DNA of 64,000 nucleotides from Polaribacter pacificus (GCF_038024035.1 NZ_CP150664.1:2356001-2420000); one strand, 5' to 3'; positions 35,143-45,353 are shown, numbered from the stretch's first letter. Translations and numbers: made by a program. The notes: generated from the sequence alone by a model not told the origin.

Positions 35143-35964
35143 ATGAGTGCAACAAACAACTCGTCGAGAGGACGACAAACAGGAGGCAATAAAGGCTTCC
35201 AAGGAAAAAAAAGAGATTTTAAAAAAGCTAAAGAAACACCTGTAGCTGATCCAGCTGACGGGATTCGATTAAATAAATACATTTCAAATTCAGGAGTTTC
35301 TTCACGTAGAGAAGCAGATACTTATATTGCTTCTGGAAATGTAACCGTTAATGGTAAGGTAATTACAGAAATGGGTTTCAAAGTTAAACCCGGAGATGAG
35401 GTTCGCTTTGATGGTACTTCTATTTCTCCAGAGGTTAAGAGATACATTTTATTAAACAAACCAAAGAACTATATCACAACGATGGATGATGATCGCAATC
35501 GTAAGACCGTAATGGACTTGATTGAAAATGCAACAAAAGAACGTATTTACCCAGTTGGAAGATTGGATAGAAATACAACAGGGTTGCTTTTGTTTACTAA
35601 TGATGGAGATTTGGCTAAAAAATTAACTCATCCAAAGCACAATGTACAGAAGTTATATCATGCTTCTTTGGATAAAAAGCTAGAGCTAAAACACCTGCAA
35701 AGACTAAGAGATGAGGTAATCATTGAAGGTAGAAAAGTTTTTATTGATGAGGTTGATTATGTAGTAGGAGAGTCTAAAACAGAAGTTGGAATTAAAATTC
35801 ACTCTGGACGTAATAGAATTGTACGTAAAATATTTGAACACTTTGGATACAAAGTGGTAAAGTTAGATCGAGTGATTTTTGCTGGACTCACTAAGAAAAA
35901 TTTACCAAGAGGTCGTTATAGACCACTTACAGAACAAGAAATCAATACGCTTCATATGATTTAG
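35143..35964 (+). CDS. rluB: Pseudouridine synthase RluB/RsuA family
   Basis: A 273-residue protein. Residues 1-40 are a basic, low-complexity tail (RGRQTGGNKGFQGKKRDFKKAK). An S4 RNA-binding domain follows (residues 41-98: IRLNKYISNSGVSSRREAD, VNGKVI, VKPGDEV), then the RsuA catalytic domain with GRLDRNTTGLLLFTNDGD (catalytic Asp142). It isomerises uridine in rRNA. RluB (23S U2605) is the usual assignment for this architecture, but RluE/RsuA substrates cannot be excluded. Confidence 0.88.
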   Translation: MSATNNSSRGRQTGGNKGFQGKKRDFKKAKETPVADPADGIRLNKYISNSGVSSRREADTYIASGNVTVNGKVITEMGFKVKPGDEVRFDGTSISPEVKRYILLNKPKNYITTMDDDRNRKTVMDLIENATKERIYPVGRLDRNTTGLLLFTNDGDLAKKLTHPKHNVQKLYHASLDKKLELKHLQRLRDEVIIEGRKVFIDEVDYVVGESKTEVGIKIHSGRNRIVRKIFEHFGYKVVKLDRVIFAGLTKKNLPRGRYRPLTEQEINTLHMI

Positions 35965-35991
35965 GTTGATGCGATAATTTTATATTTCTAT

Positions 35992-36025
35992 AAAAGACAC
36001 TTTTTAATTAAAAAGTGTCTTTTTT
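35992..36025. terminator. Bidirectional terminator between rluB and hutG
   Basis: Long perfect palindromic stem AAAAGACACTTTTTAA/TTAAAAAGTGTCTTTT with T-rich flank on the plus strand and A-rich flank on the left. It overlaps the 3' end of hutG. Confidence 0.85.
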
Positions 36026-37024
36026 GTTGAGTTTCATTACGATAAAATCTACCAGTTTTGCAGCCAAATTAGCGGTGAGATTATCTCTGTCTAATTTTGG
36101 ATTTAATTCTGCTATGTCGCAAGAAATTACTTTTTTTGTGTCAAAGAGAAAGTGTAGCATTTTAAAAACAAAATACGGAGTAAATCCCAAGGGAGAGGGA
36201 GCACTTACCCCAGGAGCGTAGGCAGATGAAAATCCATCCATATCAATAGTAATATAGATATGGTCATTTCTATCTATAAAAGGTTTTAGCTTTTGTTGAA
36301 GTGATTTTAACTCTTCGGATGAAGATTCACATTCGTAATTAATAGCATAACCCACTTCTGCATTTTTTGCAATGTCAAAAAGCTCTTTGGTATTTGATTG
36401 TCTTTGGATTCCTATGGCAAAATAATCTAAAGTTTCGCCTGTTTTAGCTAATTTATTGATTATTTGGTTAAAGGGTGTTCCTGAGTTGGGTTTTTCATCA
36501 ACATTTCTCAAATCAAAATGCGCATCAAAATTTAGAATTCCAATGTTGCTTTTGTCTGTGTTTTTTACTGCTTCTCGCAGGCCCATAAAATGACCGAAAG
36601 CCATATCATGACCGCCCCCAATAATTATTGGAAAAACATTTTTAGAAATCAAATGACGCACACTGTTCTTTAAAGCTAATTGACAACTTTCCATATCATT
36701 TTTTACACAACATAAGTCTCCAAAATCTGCCACAGTCTTTTCTTCAAAATGTATGGGTAATTTAGCCAGTCGATCTCTCAATAGTTTTGGGCCATCAGAA
36801 GCACCAACTCTACCTAAATTTCTTCGAACACCTTCATCACAGGCATAGCCCAGCAGTCCAATGTCAATCGCTTGATTAGAATTTATTTGATCGATATCAC
36901 AGAGGGTAATTTCTTGATGCCAATATTGATTTTCTAAATCTGGATTCGAAGCTCTACCTGTCCAGTAGTCTGATTGAGCAGGTAAGTACCTTATTGGAGT
37001 TTCGTCAAAAAAAGTTTTTTTCAT
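36008..37024 (-). CDS. hutG: Formimidoylglutamase HutG (arginase/ureohydrolase family)
   Basis: A 338-residue ureohydrolase with the binuclear Mn site: GGGHDMAFGH, NFDAHFDLR, and TIDMDGFSSAYAPGVSAPSP. It is the last step of histidine degradation, converting N-formimino-L-glutamate to glutamate and formamide. Fourth gene of the minus-strand unit hutH-hutU-hutI-hutG, 9 bases after hutI. Family specificity comes from the operon rather than from the motifs alone. Confidence 0.93.
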   Translation of the reverse strand: MKKTFFDETPIRYLPAQSDYWTGRASNPDLENQYWHQEITLCDIDQINSNQAIDIGLLGYACDEGVRRNLGRVGASDGPKLLRDRLAKLPIHFEEKTVADFGDLCCVKNDMESCQLALKNSVRHLISKNVFPIIIGGGHDMAFGHFMGLREAVKNTDKSNIGILNFDAHFDLRNVDEKPNSGTPFNQIINKLAKTGETLDYFAIGIQRQSNTKELFDIAKNAEVGYAINYECESSSEELKSLQQKLKPFIDRNDHIYITIDMDGFSSAYAPGVSAPSPLGFTPYFVFKMLHFLFDTKKVISCDIAELNPKLDRDNLTANLAAKLVDFIVMKLNKKDTF

Positions 37025-37033
37025 TATAGGTGT

Positions 37034-38275
37034 TTATTTGTCAACAGGCATGCCTTTAATATATACTGTGTCTATCTGATGATTGCCAAAAGAATAAGGA
37101 ATACAACCAAACGAGTTTATTTGTTTTGTAAGAATAAGATTGGCTTGTTTTCCGATGGTAATTGAGCCTGTTTTGTCACTTAGTCCCATTGCATAGGCTC
37201 CATTAATCGTAGCAGCATTAATGGCTTCTTCTGGAGTCATTTTCATTTTAATACAAGCTGTGGCTACCACAAAATTCATATTCCCAGAAGGTGTTGATCC
37301 AGGGTTGTAATCTGTAGCTAAAGCCAAGGGCAATCCAGCTTCGATCATTTTTCTTGCGGGGGTATATGGAATGCTCAAAAAATAAGAACAACTAGGCAAT
37401 GCAACGGGCATTGTACGTGTGTTTTTTAAAACCTCAATATCTTCTTCTCTCATGAGTTCTAGATGATCTACAGATAAGGCATTGTATTTAACACCTGTCT
37501 GAACTCCACCAATTGCAGTAAATTGATTTACATGAATCTTAGGAATTAGACCATGCTTTTTTCCTGCGGCTAAAATCAATTCTGTATCTGCGACAGAAAA
37601 ATAACCAGTTTCGCAGAAAACATCGATATAGCTAGCTAAGCTCTGCGCTGCAATTTTTGGCAAAATACTGTTGATGACCAATTGCAAATATCCCGCTTTG
37701 TCATTTTTATATGCTGATGGAACCGCATGAGCTCCTAAAAAAGTAGCCTTAATTTCTATAGGGTAATTTTCTTTTAATCGCTTGATTACATTGAGCATCT
37801 TAATCTCTGCATCTTCTGTCAAGCCGTACCCAGATTTAATTTCAATAGCCCCAGTCCCTAATTGCATAACTTCTTCTAGGCGAACCTTACTTTGTTGGTA
37901 CAATTCTTCTTCAGAGGTAACTTGCAGTTTTTTGGCTGAATTTAAGATTCCGCCACCATTATTGGCGATTTCTTCATAGCTCAAACCTTTGATTCTATCC
38001 ACAAATTCTCCTTCGCGATTTCCTGCATACACAAGATGTGTGTGTGAGTCACACCAGGCAGGTAAGACTAGTTTGCCTGTTGCATCTATCAGCTTAAAAC
38101 CATCTGTTTTTGGACAGTTACTCATGCTTCCGAATCCCGTAATTATGCCATCTCTAACTGTTAAATAGGCATTTTTAATGCTGGGAAGCTCGCTCATTTC
38201 TTTCCCTGAAACAAATTCTATTGGTGCAGTTCTTACTTGAAGTAGTTCTTTGATATTGATAAAAAGTGTATCCAT
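37034..38275 (-). CDS. hutI: Imidazolonepropionase HutI
   Basis: A 413-residue amidohydrolase with the metal motif PAWCDSHTHLVYAG, IEIKSGYGL, IHVNQFTAIGG with His ligand, and ATDYNPGSTPSGN with the catalytic Asp. It opens the imidazolone ring to formiminoglutamate. Its start overlaps the hutU stop by one base (TAATG-like junction), consistent with translational coupling in the hut operon. Confidence 0.96.
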   Translation of the reverse strand: MDTLFINIKELLQVRTAPIEFVSGKEMSELPSIKNAYLTVRDGIITGFGSMSNCPKTDGFKLIDATGKLVLPAWCDSHTHLVYAGNREGEFVDRIKGLSYEEIANNGGGILNSAKKLQVTSEEELYQQSKVRLEEVMQLGTGAIEIKSGYGLTEDAEIKMLNVIKRLKENYPIEIKATFLGAHAVPSAYKNDKAGYLQLVINSILPKIAAQSLASYIDVFCETGYFSVADTELILAAGKKHGLIPKIHVNQFTAIGGVQTGVKYNALSVDHLELMREEDIEVLKNTRTMPVALPSCSYFLSIPYTPARKMIEAGLPLALATDYNPGSTPSGNMNFVVATACIKMKMTPEEAINAATINGAYAMGLSDKTGSITIGKQANLILTKQINSFGCIPYSFGNHQIDTVYIKGMPVDK

Positions 38276-40272
38276 TAAAATAAGTCTTTTAAAATTGAGT
38301 CATCCACTAAGTTGGGTATGGTAACATTTAAACTAGGTGTTCTTTCCATTTCTCGTTTTATAGCAAAGATAGCTTCTTTGTTTCTGGCCCAACTTCTTCT
38401 AGCAATTCCGTTGTTTACATCATAAAGAATCATGCTTTTTAGGCGTTCTTCTGCAGCATTGGTTCCGTCTAACAGCATTCCAAATCCACCGTTCATTACT
38501 TCTCCCCAGCCAACGCCGCCACCATTGTGTATAGATACCCAAGTAGCACCTCTAAAACTATCGCCTATAACATTGTGCACGGCCATGTCTGCAGTAAACT
38601 TGCTTCCATCGTAAATATTAGAGGTCTCTCTATAGGGTGAGTCTGTTCCGCTTACATCGTGGTGGTCTCTACCCAATACAACAGGACCAATTTTTCCTGC
38701 TGCAATGGCCTGATTAAAAGCAGTGGCAATTTTTGATCGACCTTCTGCATCAGCATATAAGATACGTGCTTGTGATCCAACCACCATTTTGTTTTTCTTT
38801 GCATCCTTAATCCAAGTAATATTGTCTTGCATTTGCAATTGTATTTCTTCTGGAGAGTTTTCCATAATTTTTTGTAAAACCTCCATTGCAATTTGATCTG
38901 TTGCGTCAAGATCCTTTGGATTCCCAGAAGCGCAAACCCATCTAAAGGGTCCAAAACCATAGTCAAAGCACATAGGTCCTAATATATCTTGAACATATGA
39001 TGAATATTTAAAATCAATGCCATTTTTAGCCATTACATTAGCTCCTGCTCTTGAGGCTTCTAATAAAAAGGCGTTTCCATAATCAAAAAAGTAAGTGCCT
39101 TTTTGAGTGTGTTTGTTAATTGCAGTAGCATGTCTTCTTAAAGTTTCCTGTACTTTTTCTTTAAATAGTTTAGGCTCTTCTCTGATTAGTCGATTTGCTT
39201 CATCATAAGAAATTCCAATAGGGTAGTAGCCTCCAGTCCAAGGGATGTGCAAAGAGGTTTGATCTGATCCTACATGGATAAAAATGTTTTCTTCATCAAA
39301 ACGTTCCCAAATTTCTACAACATTACCTATATAAGCTATAGAAACGACTTCCTTGTTTTCTTGTGCTTGTTTTACTCTAATTATTAAAGCATCCATATTG
39401 TCTATGAGGACATCTACCCAGCCTTGTTCATGTCTTTTAGTAGCCGCTTTTGCGTTTACTTCTGCTGCAATGGTAATGCATCCAGCAATGTTTCCAGCTT
39501 TGGGTTGAGCTCCACTCATTCCACCCAATCCAGCGGTTAAAAATATTTTACCCGTTGGGGTTTCCCCTTTTGCTAAGATCTTTCTAAAGGCATTCATCAC
39601 AGTAATGGTAGTTCCATGAACAATTCCTTGAGGGCCTATATACATAAACGAGCCAGCAGTCATTTGCCCATACTGTGTAACGCCAAGGGCATTGTATTTT
39701 TCCCAATCGTCCGGTTTTGAATAGTTGGGAATCATTAGTCCGTTGGTTACGACCACTCGTGGGGCATTTTTAGATGACGGAAACAAGCCCATCGGGTGCC
39801 CTGAGTACAAATGCAAGGTTTGCTCTTCTGTCATTTTAGATAAGTATTGCATGACCAAAAGGTATTGTGCCCAGTTCTGAAATACTGCACCATTACCTCC
39901 GTAAGTAATCAACTCTTCTGGGTGTTGTGCAACAGCAGGGTCTAAGTTGTTTTGAATCATTAACATAATAGCTGCCGCCTGACTTGATTTGGCAGGGTAT
40001 TCCTCTATGGCTCTTGCGTAAATAGTGTATGAGGGCTTAAAGCGATACATGTAGATTCTACCATAGTCTTGTAGTTCTTGAGCGAATTCTGTAGCCAATT
40101 CTTGATGCCAATCTTTTGGAAAATACCTCAAGGCATTTCTAATGGCTAGTTGTTTTTCTTCTAGGGATAAAATATCTTTTCTTTTAGGGGCTCTATTAGC
40201 ATTGCTTGGATAGGCTCTTTTTGGTGGTAGGTCTTGTGGAATACCTTGTATGATTTGCTCTTTAAATGTCAT
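38275..40272 (-). CDS. hutU: Urocanate hydratase HutU
   Basis: A 665-residue enzyme, longer than the about 555-residue proteobacterial form and close in size to the animal type. Recognisable blocks: HLYSGHPMGLFPSSKNAPRVV, GQMTAGSFMYIGPQGIVHGT, LTAGLGGMSGAQPKA (NAD-binding region), and GSQARILYADAEGRSKIA. It converts urocanate to imidazolone propionate using tightly bound NAD. It overlaps hutI by one base and follows hutH by 6 bases. Confidence 0.97.
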   Translation of the reverse strand: MTFKEQIIQGIPQDLPPKRAYPSNANRAPKRKDILSLEEKQLAIRNALRYFPKDWHQELATEFAQELQDYGRIYMYRFKPSYTIYARAIEEYPAKSSQAAAIMLMIQNNLDPAVAQHPEELITYGGNGAVFQNWAQYLLVMQYLSKMTEEQTLHLYSGHPMGLFPSSKNAPRVVVTNGLMIPNYSKPDDWEKYNALGVTQYGQMTAGSFMYIGPQGIVHGTTITVMNAFRKILAKGETPTGKIFLTAGLGGMSGAQPKAGNIAGCITIAAEVNAKAATKRHEQGWVDVLIDNMDALIIRVKQAQENKEVVSIAYIGNVVEIWERFDEENIFIHVGSDQTSLHIPWTGGYYPIGISYDEANRLIREEPKLFKEKVQETLRRHATAINKHTQKGTYFFDYGNAFLLEASRAGANVMAKNGIDFKYSSYVQDILGPMCFDYGFGPFRWVCASGNPKDLDATDQIAMEVLQKIMENSPEEIQLQMQDNITWIKDAKKNKMVVGSQARILYADAEGRSKIATAFNQAIAAGKIGPVVLGRDHHDVSGTDSPYRETSNIYDGSKFTADMAVHNVIGDSFRGATWVSIHNGGGVGWGEVMNGGFGMLLDGTNAAEERLKSMILYDVNNGIARRSWARNKEAIFAIKREMERTPSLNVTIPNLVDDSILKDLF

Positions 40273-40278
40273 GTCAAA

Positions 40279-41772
40279 TTATTTTACAATAAACGATTGA
40301 TTTTTTACCATTTTAATAAGTGTGTTGATGTCATCTTTTAAGACGCGATCTTCTTCTAGTTTAGCAACCCTATCTCTAATGATGGTGAAATTTTCTTCTA
40401 GTAGAGCAGAGAAAGTATTAGGTCTTCTAAACTCCATTGCTTGTGCTGCATACATCAATTCAATGGCGAATATTTTTTCGATATTTCCAAGAATCTGATT
40501 GAATTTTCTTCCAGAGATACTTCCCATAGATACATGGTCTTCTTGACCTAATGAGGTAGGAATGCTATCCGCAGAAGGAGGGAAGCATAGAGATTTGTTT
40601 TCGGTTACTAGAGCAGCAGTAGTGTATTGAGGAATCATAAAGCCAGAATTTAATCCACCTGCTTCTGTTAACAAACGCGGTAATCCATATTTGCCTTCTA
40701 GCAATAAATAACATCTTCTGTCTGCTATATTTCCCAATTCTGATGCGGCGATAGAACAGTAATCCAGGGCCATTGCTAAGGGTTGTCCGTGGAAATTTCC
40801 TCCAGAAATAGCTTCTGTTTCACTAAGGATTATTGGATTGTCTGTTACGGCGTTCATTTCTATTTCTGCCAATTCATTTAAATGGAAGAAAGCATTTCTA
40901 GAAGCACCGTGGACTTGTGGGATACAACGCATTGAGTATGGGTCTTGAACTCGAGCGCATTTTAAGTGATTTTCTACATTTTGAGAATCCTTTAAAAACA
41001 TTCGCATACGTTCTGCTACAATAATGTTGCCTTTAAATGGACGAATCTGATGTAAAGCTGCCTTAAAAGGAGAGGCGCTTCCTTGGAAGCCTTCTAAACT
41101 CATTGCTCCAGCTAGATCTGCTAAATCTAATAAATAATCCATTTTTTGAAGCCCTTTAATGGTATGAGCCAAAATAAATTGAGTTCCGTTAATTAAGGCG
41201 AGTCCTTCTTTTGCTTGGAGTTGGATTGGAGTTAATGAATGTGTTTTTAAAATTTCTTTTGCAGAAATAATATTGGTATTAATCCAAAATTCACCCTCAC
41301 CTAATAAAGGCAAAAACAAATGTGATAAAGGAGCTAGGTCTCCTGATGCACCAACAGAACCCTGCTCAGGAACTACCGGTAGTAAGTCGTGCTCTATAAA
41401 ATAAAGAATGCGTTCTATTACTTCTAATCGAATTCCTGAATATCCTTGACACAAAGCGTGAACCTTGCATATCATCATAATTTTTGACAGTTCTTTATCG
41501 ATAGGGTTCCCAACTCCAACAGCATGGGTAATTAATAAGTTTTCTTGTAATTTGCTCGTTTCTTGTGGAGTAATTTGAACATCGCATAAAGGTCCAAATC
41601 CTGTGTTAATGCCATAGACAGCTTTGTCTGATTTGGCCATGATTTCTACTTTATCTCTGCAACTATTAACTTTTTCGATTGCCGCTTCTGTTAAAACGGC
41701 ATTTAAGTTGCCCTTAGCAATAGCGATTACCTTGCTAACTGTTAGTTGATCTATCCCGTACTTAAATACCAT
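40279..41772 (-). CDS. hutH: Histidine ammonia-lyase HutH
   Basis: 497 residues from ATG 41772; an upstream in-frame start at 41799 would lie within the -7 region and is rejected. The MIO prosthetic group forms from the Ala-Ser-Gly in VGASGDLAPLSH (142-144). Also visible are YGINTGFGP, GYSGIRLEVIERIL and the NFHGQPLAMALD segment. It deaminates histidine to urocanate, the first step of the pathway. First gene of the hut operon, divergent from a LysR-family regulator. Confidence 0.96.
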   Translation of the reverse strand: MVFKYGIDQLTVSKVIAIAKGNLNAVLTEAAIEKVNSCRDKVEIMAKSDKAVYGINTGFGPLCDVQITPQETSKLQENLLITHAVGVGNPIDKELSKIMMICKVHALCQGYSGIRLEVIERILYFIEHDLLPVVPEQGSVGASGDLAPLSHLFLPLLGEGEFWINTNIISAKEILKTHSLTPIQLQAKEGLALINGTQFILAHTIKGLQKMDYLLDLADLAGAMSLEGFQGSASPFKAALHQIRPFKGNIIVAERMRMFLKDSQNVENHLKCARVQDPYSMRCIPQVHGASRNAFFHLNELAEIEMNAVTDNPIILSETEAISGGNFHGQPLAMALDYCSIAASELGNIADRRCYLLLEGKYGLPRLLTEAGGLNSGFMIPQYTTAALVTENKSLCFPPSADSIPTSLGQEDHVSMGSISGRKFNQILGNIEKIFAIELMYAAQAMEFRRPNTFSALLEENFTIIRDRVAKLEEDRVLKDDINTLIKMVKNQSFIVK

Positions 41773-41796
41773 TTGATTTCTTTTTGTGATTCTATA

Positions 41797-41804
41797 CAAA
41801 TTTA
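41797..41804 (-). promoter_or_regulatory. -7 promoter element of the hut operon
   Basis: TAAATTTG on the minus strand matches TAnnTTTG, 24 bases before the hutH ATG. The 82-base divergent region between hutH and the LysR gene also has AT-rich imperfect dyads (around 41834-41853) that could be LysR sites, without a convincing T-N11-A core. Confidence 0.5.
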
Positions 41805-41854
41805 TTCTTATTTTTGATTCTAATTAAGACTAATATCGTTTATAATTGATAACT

Positions 41855-42739
41855 ATGAGTAATCAAATAGAGTTTAGGCATATCCGCTATTTTTTAGTGG
41901 TTGCAGAAGAGCTTCATTTTAGAAGGGCTGCCGATCGATTGTTTATTTCACAGCCAGGTTTGAGTAAGCAGATTAAACAAATGGAGGAAGATCTTGGGAT
42001 TTTGCTATTTGAAAGACACAACCGCAAGGTTATTTTAACCAATGCAGGCGCTTATTTAAAAAAGGAGTTAACCATCAATTTAAAAAATATTGAACATACT
42101 TTAACCCATGCAAAATTGTTAAACGATGGTAAAAATGGTGATCTAAAACTTGGCTATGTCGGATCGGCAATGCAGGAAGTGATCCCAGATTTATTGATGA
42201 AATTTAAAACAAGTTTCCCAAGTATTGTTTTTAGTTTAAGAGAAATGGATAATGAAAAGCAAATTGAAGGCCTGTTGTCCTATGATTTGGATTTGGGTTT
42301 TGTTAGGTTAGAGAGAGTACCTAGAGGCTTAACTTTAAAGCCTATTTTAAAAGAATCGTTTTGTTTAGTATTGCCAGAAAATCATCAGATTAATGCGGAC
42401 AATTTTAAAAGTTTAATGCAGTTTAAAGAAGAATCATTTATTCTTTTTGACCCCAAATATAGCTCATCGTATTATGAAAAGGTAATGCAATTGTTTGATG
42501 ATAGTGGTTTTTCTCCAATCGTTTCACACAATACCATCCATGCGGGATCCATTTATAAACTGGTAGAGAATAATTTTGGAATCTCTATTGTTCCAAAATC
42601 ATTGGCAACTAAAGACAATCCTAAAATAAAATTTATAGAATTAAAAAAAGCCAAGCAAAAAACAACCTTGTCTGTAGTCTGGAATACCGATAATAGAAAC
42701 CCAATATTAAAACATATAGTTAGCTTGCTAAAAAACTAA
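41855..42739 (+). CDS. LysR-family transcriptional regulator, probable hut regulator
   Basis: 294 residues from ATG 41855. The N-terminal winged helix (IEFRHIRYFLVVAEELHFRRAADRLFISQPGLSKQIKQMEEDLG) is the classical LysR HTH, and the rest is the two-lobed effector domain. It is transcribed divergently from the hut operon, which is the usual placement for a local LysR activator, but the effector (histidine or urocanate) is inferred only from this position. Its stop overlaps the convergent hexosaminidase gene by 4 bases. Confidence 0.88.
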   Translation: MSNQIEFRHIRYFLVVAEELHFRRAADRLFISQPGLSKQIKQMEEDLGILLFERHNRKVILTNAGAYLKKELTINLKNIEHTLTHAKLLNDGKNGDLKLGYVGSAMQEVIPDLLMKFKTSFPSIVFSLREMDNEKQIEGLLSYDLDLGFVRLERVPRGLTLKPILKESFCLVLPENHQINADNFKSLMQFKEESFILFDPKYSSSYYEKVMQLFDDSGFSPIVSHNTIHAGSIYKLVENNFGISIVPKSLATKDNPKIKFIELKKAKQKTTLSVVWNTDNRNPILKHIVSLLKN

Positions 42740-45162
42740 AATGCTTGAAATTCAACCAAGTGAAGCCCAGGGTTTGAGCTGTTTCTGATCAGTCTAAGTT
42801 TTATATATCTAGCTTTTACGGGTGTTATTGAGTCTAATTGCCCTTCTGGCACGGATTTCTCTCTGTTTTTACTTCTGTCTACGACTAAGTTCCAATTTTT
42901 ATTGTCAACAGAAGTTTCTATAGTGTATTCATAATAGCGGTAGCCATCCCAAAAGGTGTAGACTTTAAATGCTTTTACAGTTTGCTCTTTTTCTAGGTCG
43001 ATTACCACCCAGTTGTTTCCATTTGTATGGGCTCCCCAATGATCCCAACGAGTAATTTTTCCGTCGTTGATCAAGGCAGGGACTCCTCCTTCAAACTTAT
43101 TTGAGGTGGTTACGGGTTTGTTTGTGGTAAGGCTCTTTTCTAACTGTAGACGCTCATACTCATCACTTCGCATCCCACCAATTGGGTTTCCTTTTTTATC
43201 AAATAAACGTGCTTTTAAAAAGATAGAGTTTTTAATGGTGAAGGGTTTTGTATAAAGTTTACTGTTTGCTTTTGGAGTAGTATTGTCTGTAGTATATCTA
43301 ATCTCTCCCTTTAAGCTAGACTTTAATGTTACCGTCATCGCATCAATAAATTTGTGCTTTTCCCAGCTATTAGGGCTTAATTGATTAACTAATCCATCTA
43401 TTTTAAATTCAACAGGAACAAGTGTGTAGCTCTTTAAAAGTGTTTGCCCTAAAGGTTTGTTATTTTTAAATGCCTGTAAAGAGAATTGTGTATTTTTTGT
43501 AATCTCGATTGGTTTGGTATATGCCAAACTGCTATTGTTAGGTTTGCTGCCATCCAAGGTGTAACGCAAACTGATATCTTTAGTGAGTGGTGTAATAGAA
43601 AGGGTTAATCTATTTGAAAACCACATATCTTCACTAAAGTTTGGCTCTTTGTTTTTCTCAAAGGTTAATCCTTTTTCATCAAGAGTAAAAGGGAAAACCA
43701 TGTTTTCTATAGTTGCTTTTGTTTTTTTGACACGATTGCTATAAACATCAAAAGTGGTAGAACTGCTATTCCATATTTTTTCTGACATCGCAGGTAGCCT
43801 ATCTATTAGAGAGCTAAATGCTTTGTACTGGCTCTGTTCCCAGACTTCCATAGAGGCTCCAACAACTTTATCGCTTTTTTTAGCAATTAATCCTTTAGTT
43901 TCTGCTGGTGTCTGAAAGCCTTTCCATTCAAAAGGGTTCCAATTGTAGATGGTTTCAGGACTCCATTTTCTATTGTTTACAACATAAAGAGGTTGCCAAG
44001 ATGCATTTATAATACTGTAACCATCGTCAATCATTTCTTGAGGAGAATAGTCTGCCGGCTTCCAATTCATTATAATTACATCATTTGGGATTTTTACCTT
44101 TCCTTCTCTTTCAAAACCCGACCATAAAATGGGCTGTTTTCCTTTGCTCTTTACTATGTCTGTTGCTCTTACTAAAAAATGACGATAGAGTTCTTCAACA
44201 TTGTCTAGCTGGTGCTCTTTTAAATAATTTTGAACCAAAGGATCACTTTCAAAACCTTCTGTAAAGACTTCATCACCTCCAATGTGCATATAAGGAGAAT
44301 AAGGGAAAGCTTCTGCCACTTCTCCAAAAAGAACATCTAATGCTTGGTATACCTTTTCATTACCCATATTAAGAGTGTACGGATTACTTGCAACGTTTTT
44401 TAATCCAAATAAATCAGGCATGGTTCTTACAAAACCACTAGAATGTCCAGGGACATCTATTTCTGGAACTAAAACAACACCTCTTTCAATAGCAAATTGG
44501 TTTAGCTCTTGCAAGTCTTTTTTGCTGTAGCTATTCTTTGAAGCTAACTTTGGGTAGCTATCACTTTGAAAAGTAAATAGGGCATCATCTGTTAAATGCA
44601 TTTGTAGGTAGTTGATTTTGTACCAGCTACACAAAGAAATTATTTGTTTTACAGTGCTAACATCATACCAAGCTCTTGAAAGGTCAAGCATCAACCCTCT
44701 ATATGCTAAACTCGGAAAATCTTTTATACTACCAGTGCTTAGGTTGTTGTTCTCGTCGATTAACTGCAATAGCGTCGTAGTTCCATAGGCTAGTGAGGTG
44801 TAGCTTCCTGCTTCTAAATTGATTTGAGAGTTTGTTATGGTTAAGAGGTAGGTGTCTTTTTCTAAAGCGCTGTTTATAGATGGAATTAAAGAAAAAGAGC
44901 TAGTACTTGTTGAAATATTTTTAGTGCTAAAAAAAGGGTCTATGATTTTTTGAAGCAGTTTTAAATCGGTATTGGTCGTTTTTACTTGAATCCCATTTTT
45001 TACAGAAATTTTCTCAGGAGTTAGATGGAGTTCTTTAGGGAAAGGAACAAGTGAAATATCACTGTTTAAATTAGTTGTAGTCTTTGTTCCACAGCTTGTA
45101 AAAAGAAATATGAAACTAATTGCAAGTAGAAGAGGGTAATTTATAATTTTTTTTGAATACAT
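42736..45162 (-). CDS. GH20 beta-N-acetylhexosaminidase, lipoprotein with C-terminal carbohydrate-binding domain
   Basis: An 808-residue lipoprotein (lipobox FTSC, Cys24). Domains in order: GH20 N-terminal alpha/beta domain (35-150), GH20 barrel (153-490) with HLTDD, PEIDVPGH and the catalytic Asp297-Glu298 in MHIGGDEVF, two CHB_HEX_C-like beta repeats of about 70 residues (515-590 and 610-680, each with RYTxDxxxP...YTKP), and a C-terminal F5/8-type discoidin domain (690-808, HWGAHTNGNNWVVIDL). It removes terminal GlcNAc/GalNAc from chitin oligomers or glycans at the cell surface. No SusCD or chitinase gene is adjacent. Confidence 0.93.
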   Translation of the reverse strand: MYSKKIINYPLLLAISFIFLFTSCGTKTTTNLNSDISLVPFPKELHLTPEKISVKNGIQVKTTNTDLKLLQKIIDPFFSTKNISTSTSSFSLIPSINSALEKDTYLLTITNSQINLEAGSYTSLAYGTTTLLQLIDENNNLSTGSIKDFPSLAYRGLMLDLSRAWYDVSTVKQIISLCSWYKINYLQMHLTDDALFTFQSDSYPKLASKNSYSKKDLQELNQFAIERGVVLVPEIDVPGHSSGFVRTMPDLFGLKNVASNPYTLNMGNEKVYQALDVLFGEVAEAFPYSPYMHIGGDEVFTEGFESDPLVQNYLKEHQLDNVEELYRHFLVRATDIVKSKGKQPILWSGFEREGKVKIPNDVIIMNWKPADYSPQEMIDDGYSIINASWQPLYVVNNRKWSPETIYNWNPFEWKGFQTPAETKGLIAKKSDKVVGASMEVWEQSQYKAFSSLIDRLPAMSEKIWNSSSTTFDVYSNRVKKTKATIENMVFPFTLDEKGLTFEKNKEPNFSEDMWFSNRLTLSITPLTKDISLRYTLDGSKPNNSSLAYTKPIEITKNTQFSLQAFKNNKPLGQTLLKSYTLVPVEFKIDGLVNQLSPNSWEKHKFIDAMTVTLKSSLKGEIRYTTDNTTPKANSKLYTKPFTIKNSIFLKARLFDKKGNPIGGMRSDEYERLQLEKSLTTNKPVTTSNKFEGGVPALINDGKITRWDHWGAHTNGNNWVVIDLEKEQTVKAFKVYTFWDGYRYYEYTIETSVDNKNWNLVVDRSKNREKSVPEGQLDSITPVKARYIKLRLIRNSSNPGLHLVEFQAF

Positions 45163-45231
45163 GGTTGTAGTTAAAAGTGGTGATAAAACTACAAAATAAT
45201 ATGATTTAGAGCGCTAAAGAGTTTTTAAAAT

Positions 45232-45261
45232 AAAAAAACCACTCTAAAAAAGAGTGGTTTT
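45232..45261 (-). terminator. tRNA-Phe terminator
   Basis: Perfect 11-bp stem AAAACCACTCT/AGAGTGGTTTT with a 5-base loop and a further U-run on the minus strand, immediately after tRNA-Phe. Confidence 0.85.
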
Positions 45262-45264
45262 AAG

Positions 45265-45337
45265 TGGTACCTCCAGGAATCGAACCAGGGACACAAGGAT
45301 TTTCAGTCCTTTGCTCTACCAACTGAGCTAAGGTACC
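45265..45337 (-). tRNA. tRNA-Phe (anticodon GAA)
   Basis: Acceptor GGTACCT pairs with AGGTACC. D-loop AGCTCAGTTGGTAGAGC, anticodon loop ACTGAAAAT reads GAA, T-loop GGTTCGATTCC, and discriminator A. CCA is not encoded. Single-gene unit with its own promoter and terminator. Confidence 0.96.
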
Positions 45338-45353
45338 ATTGCCTTAGCGGATG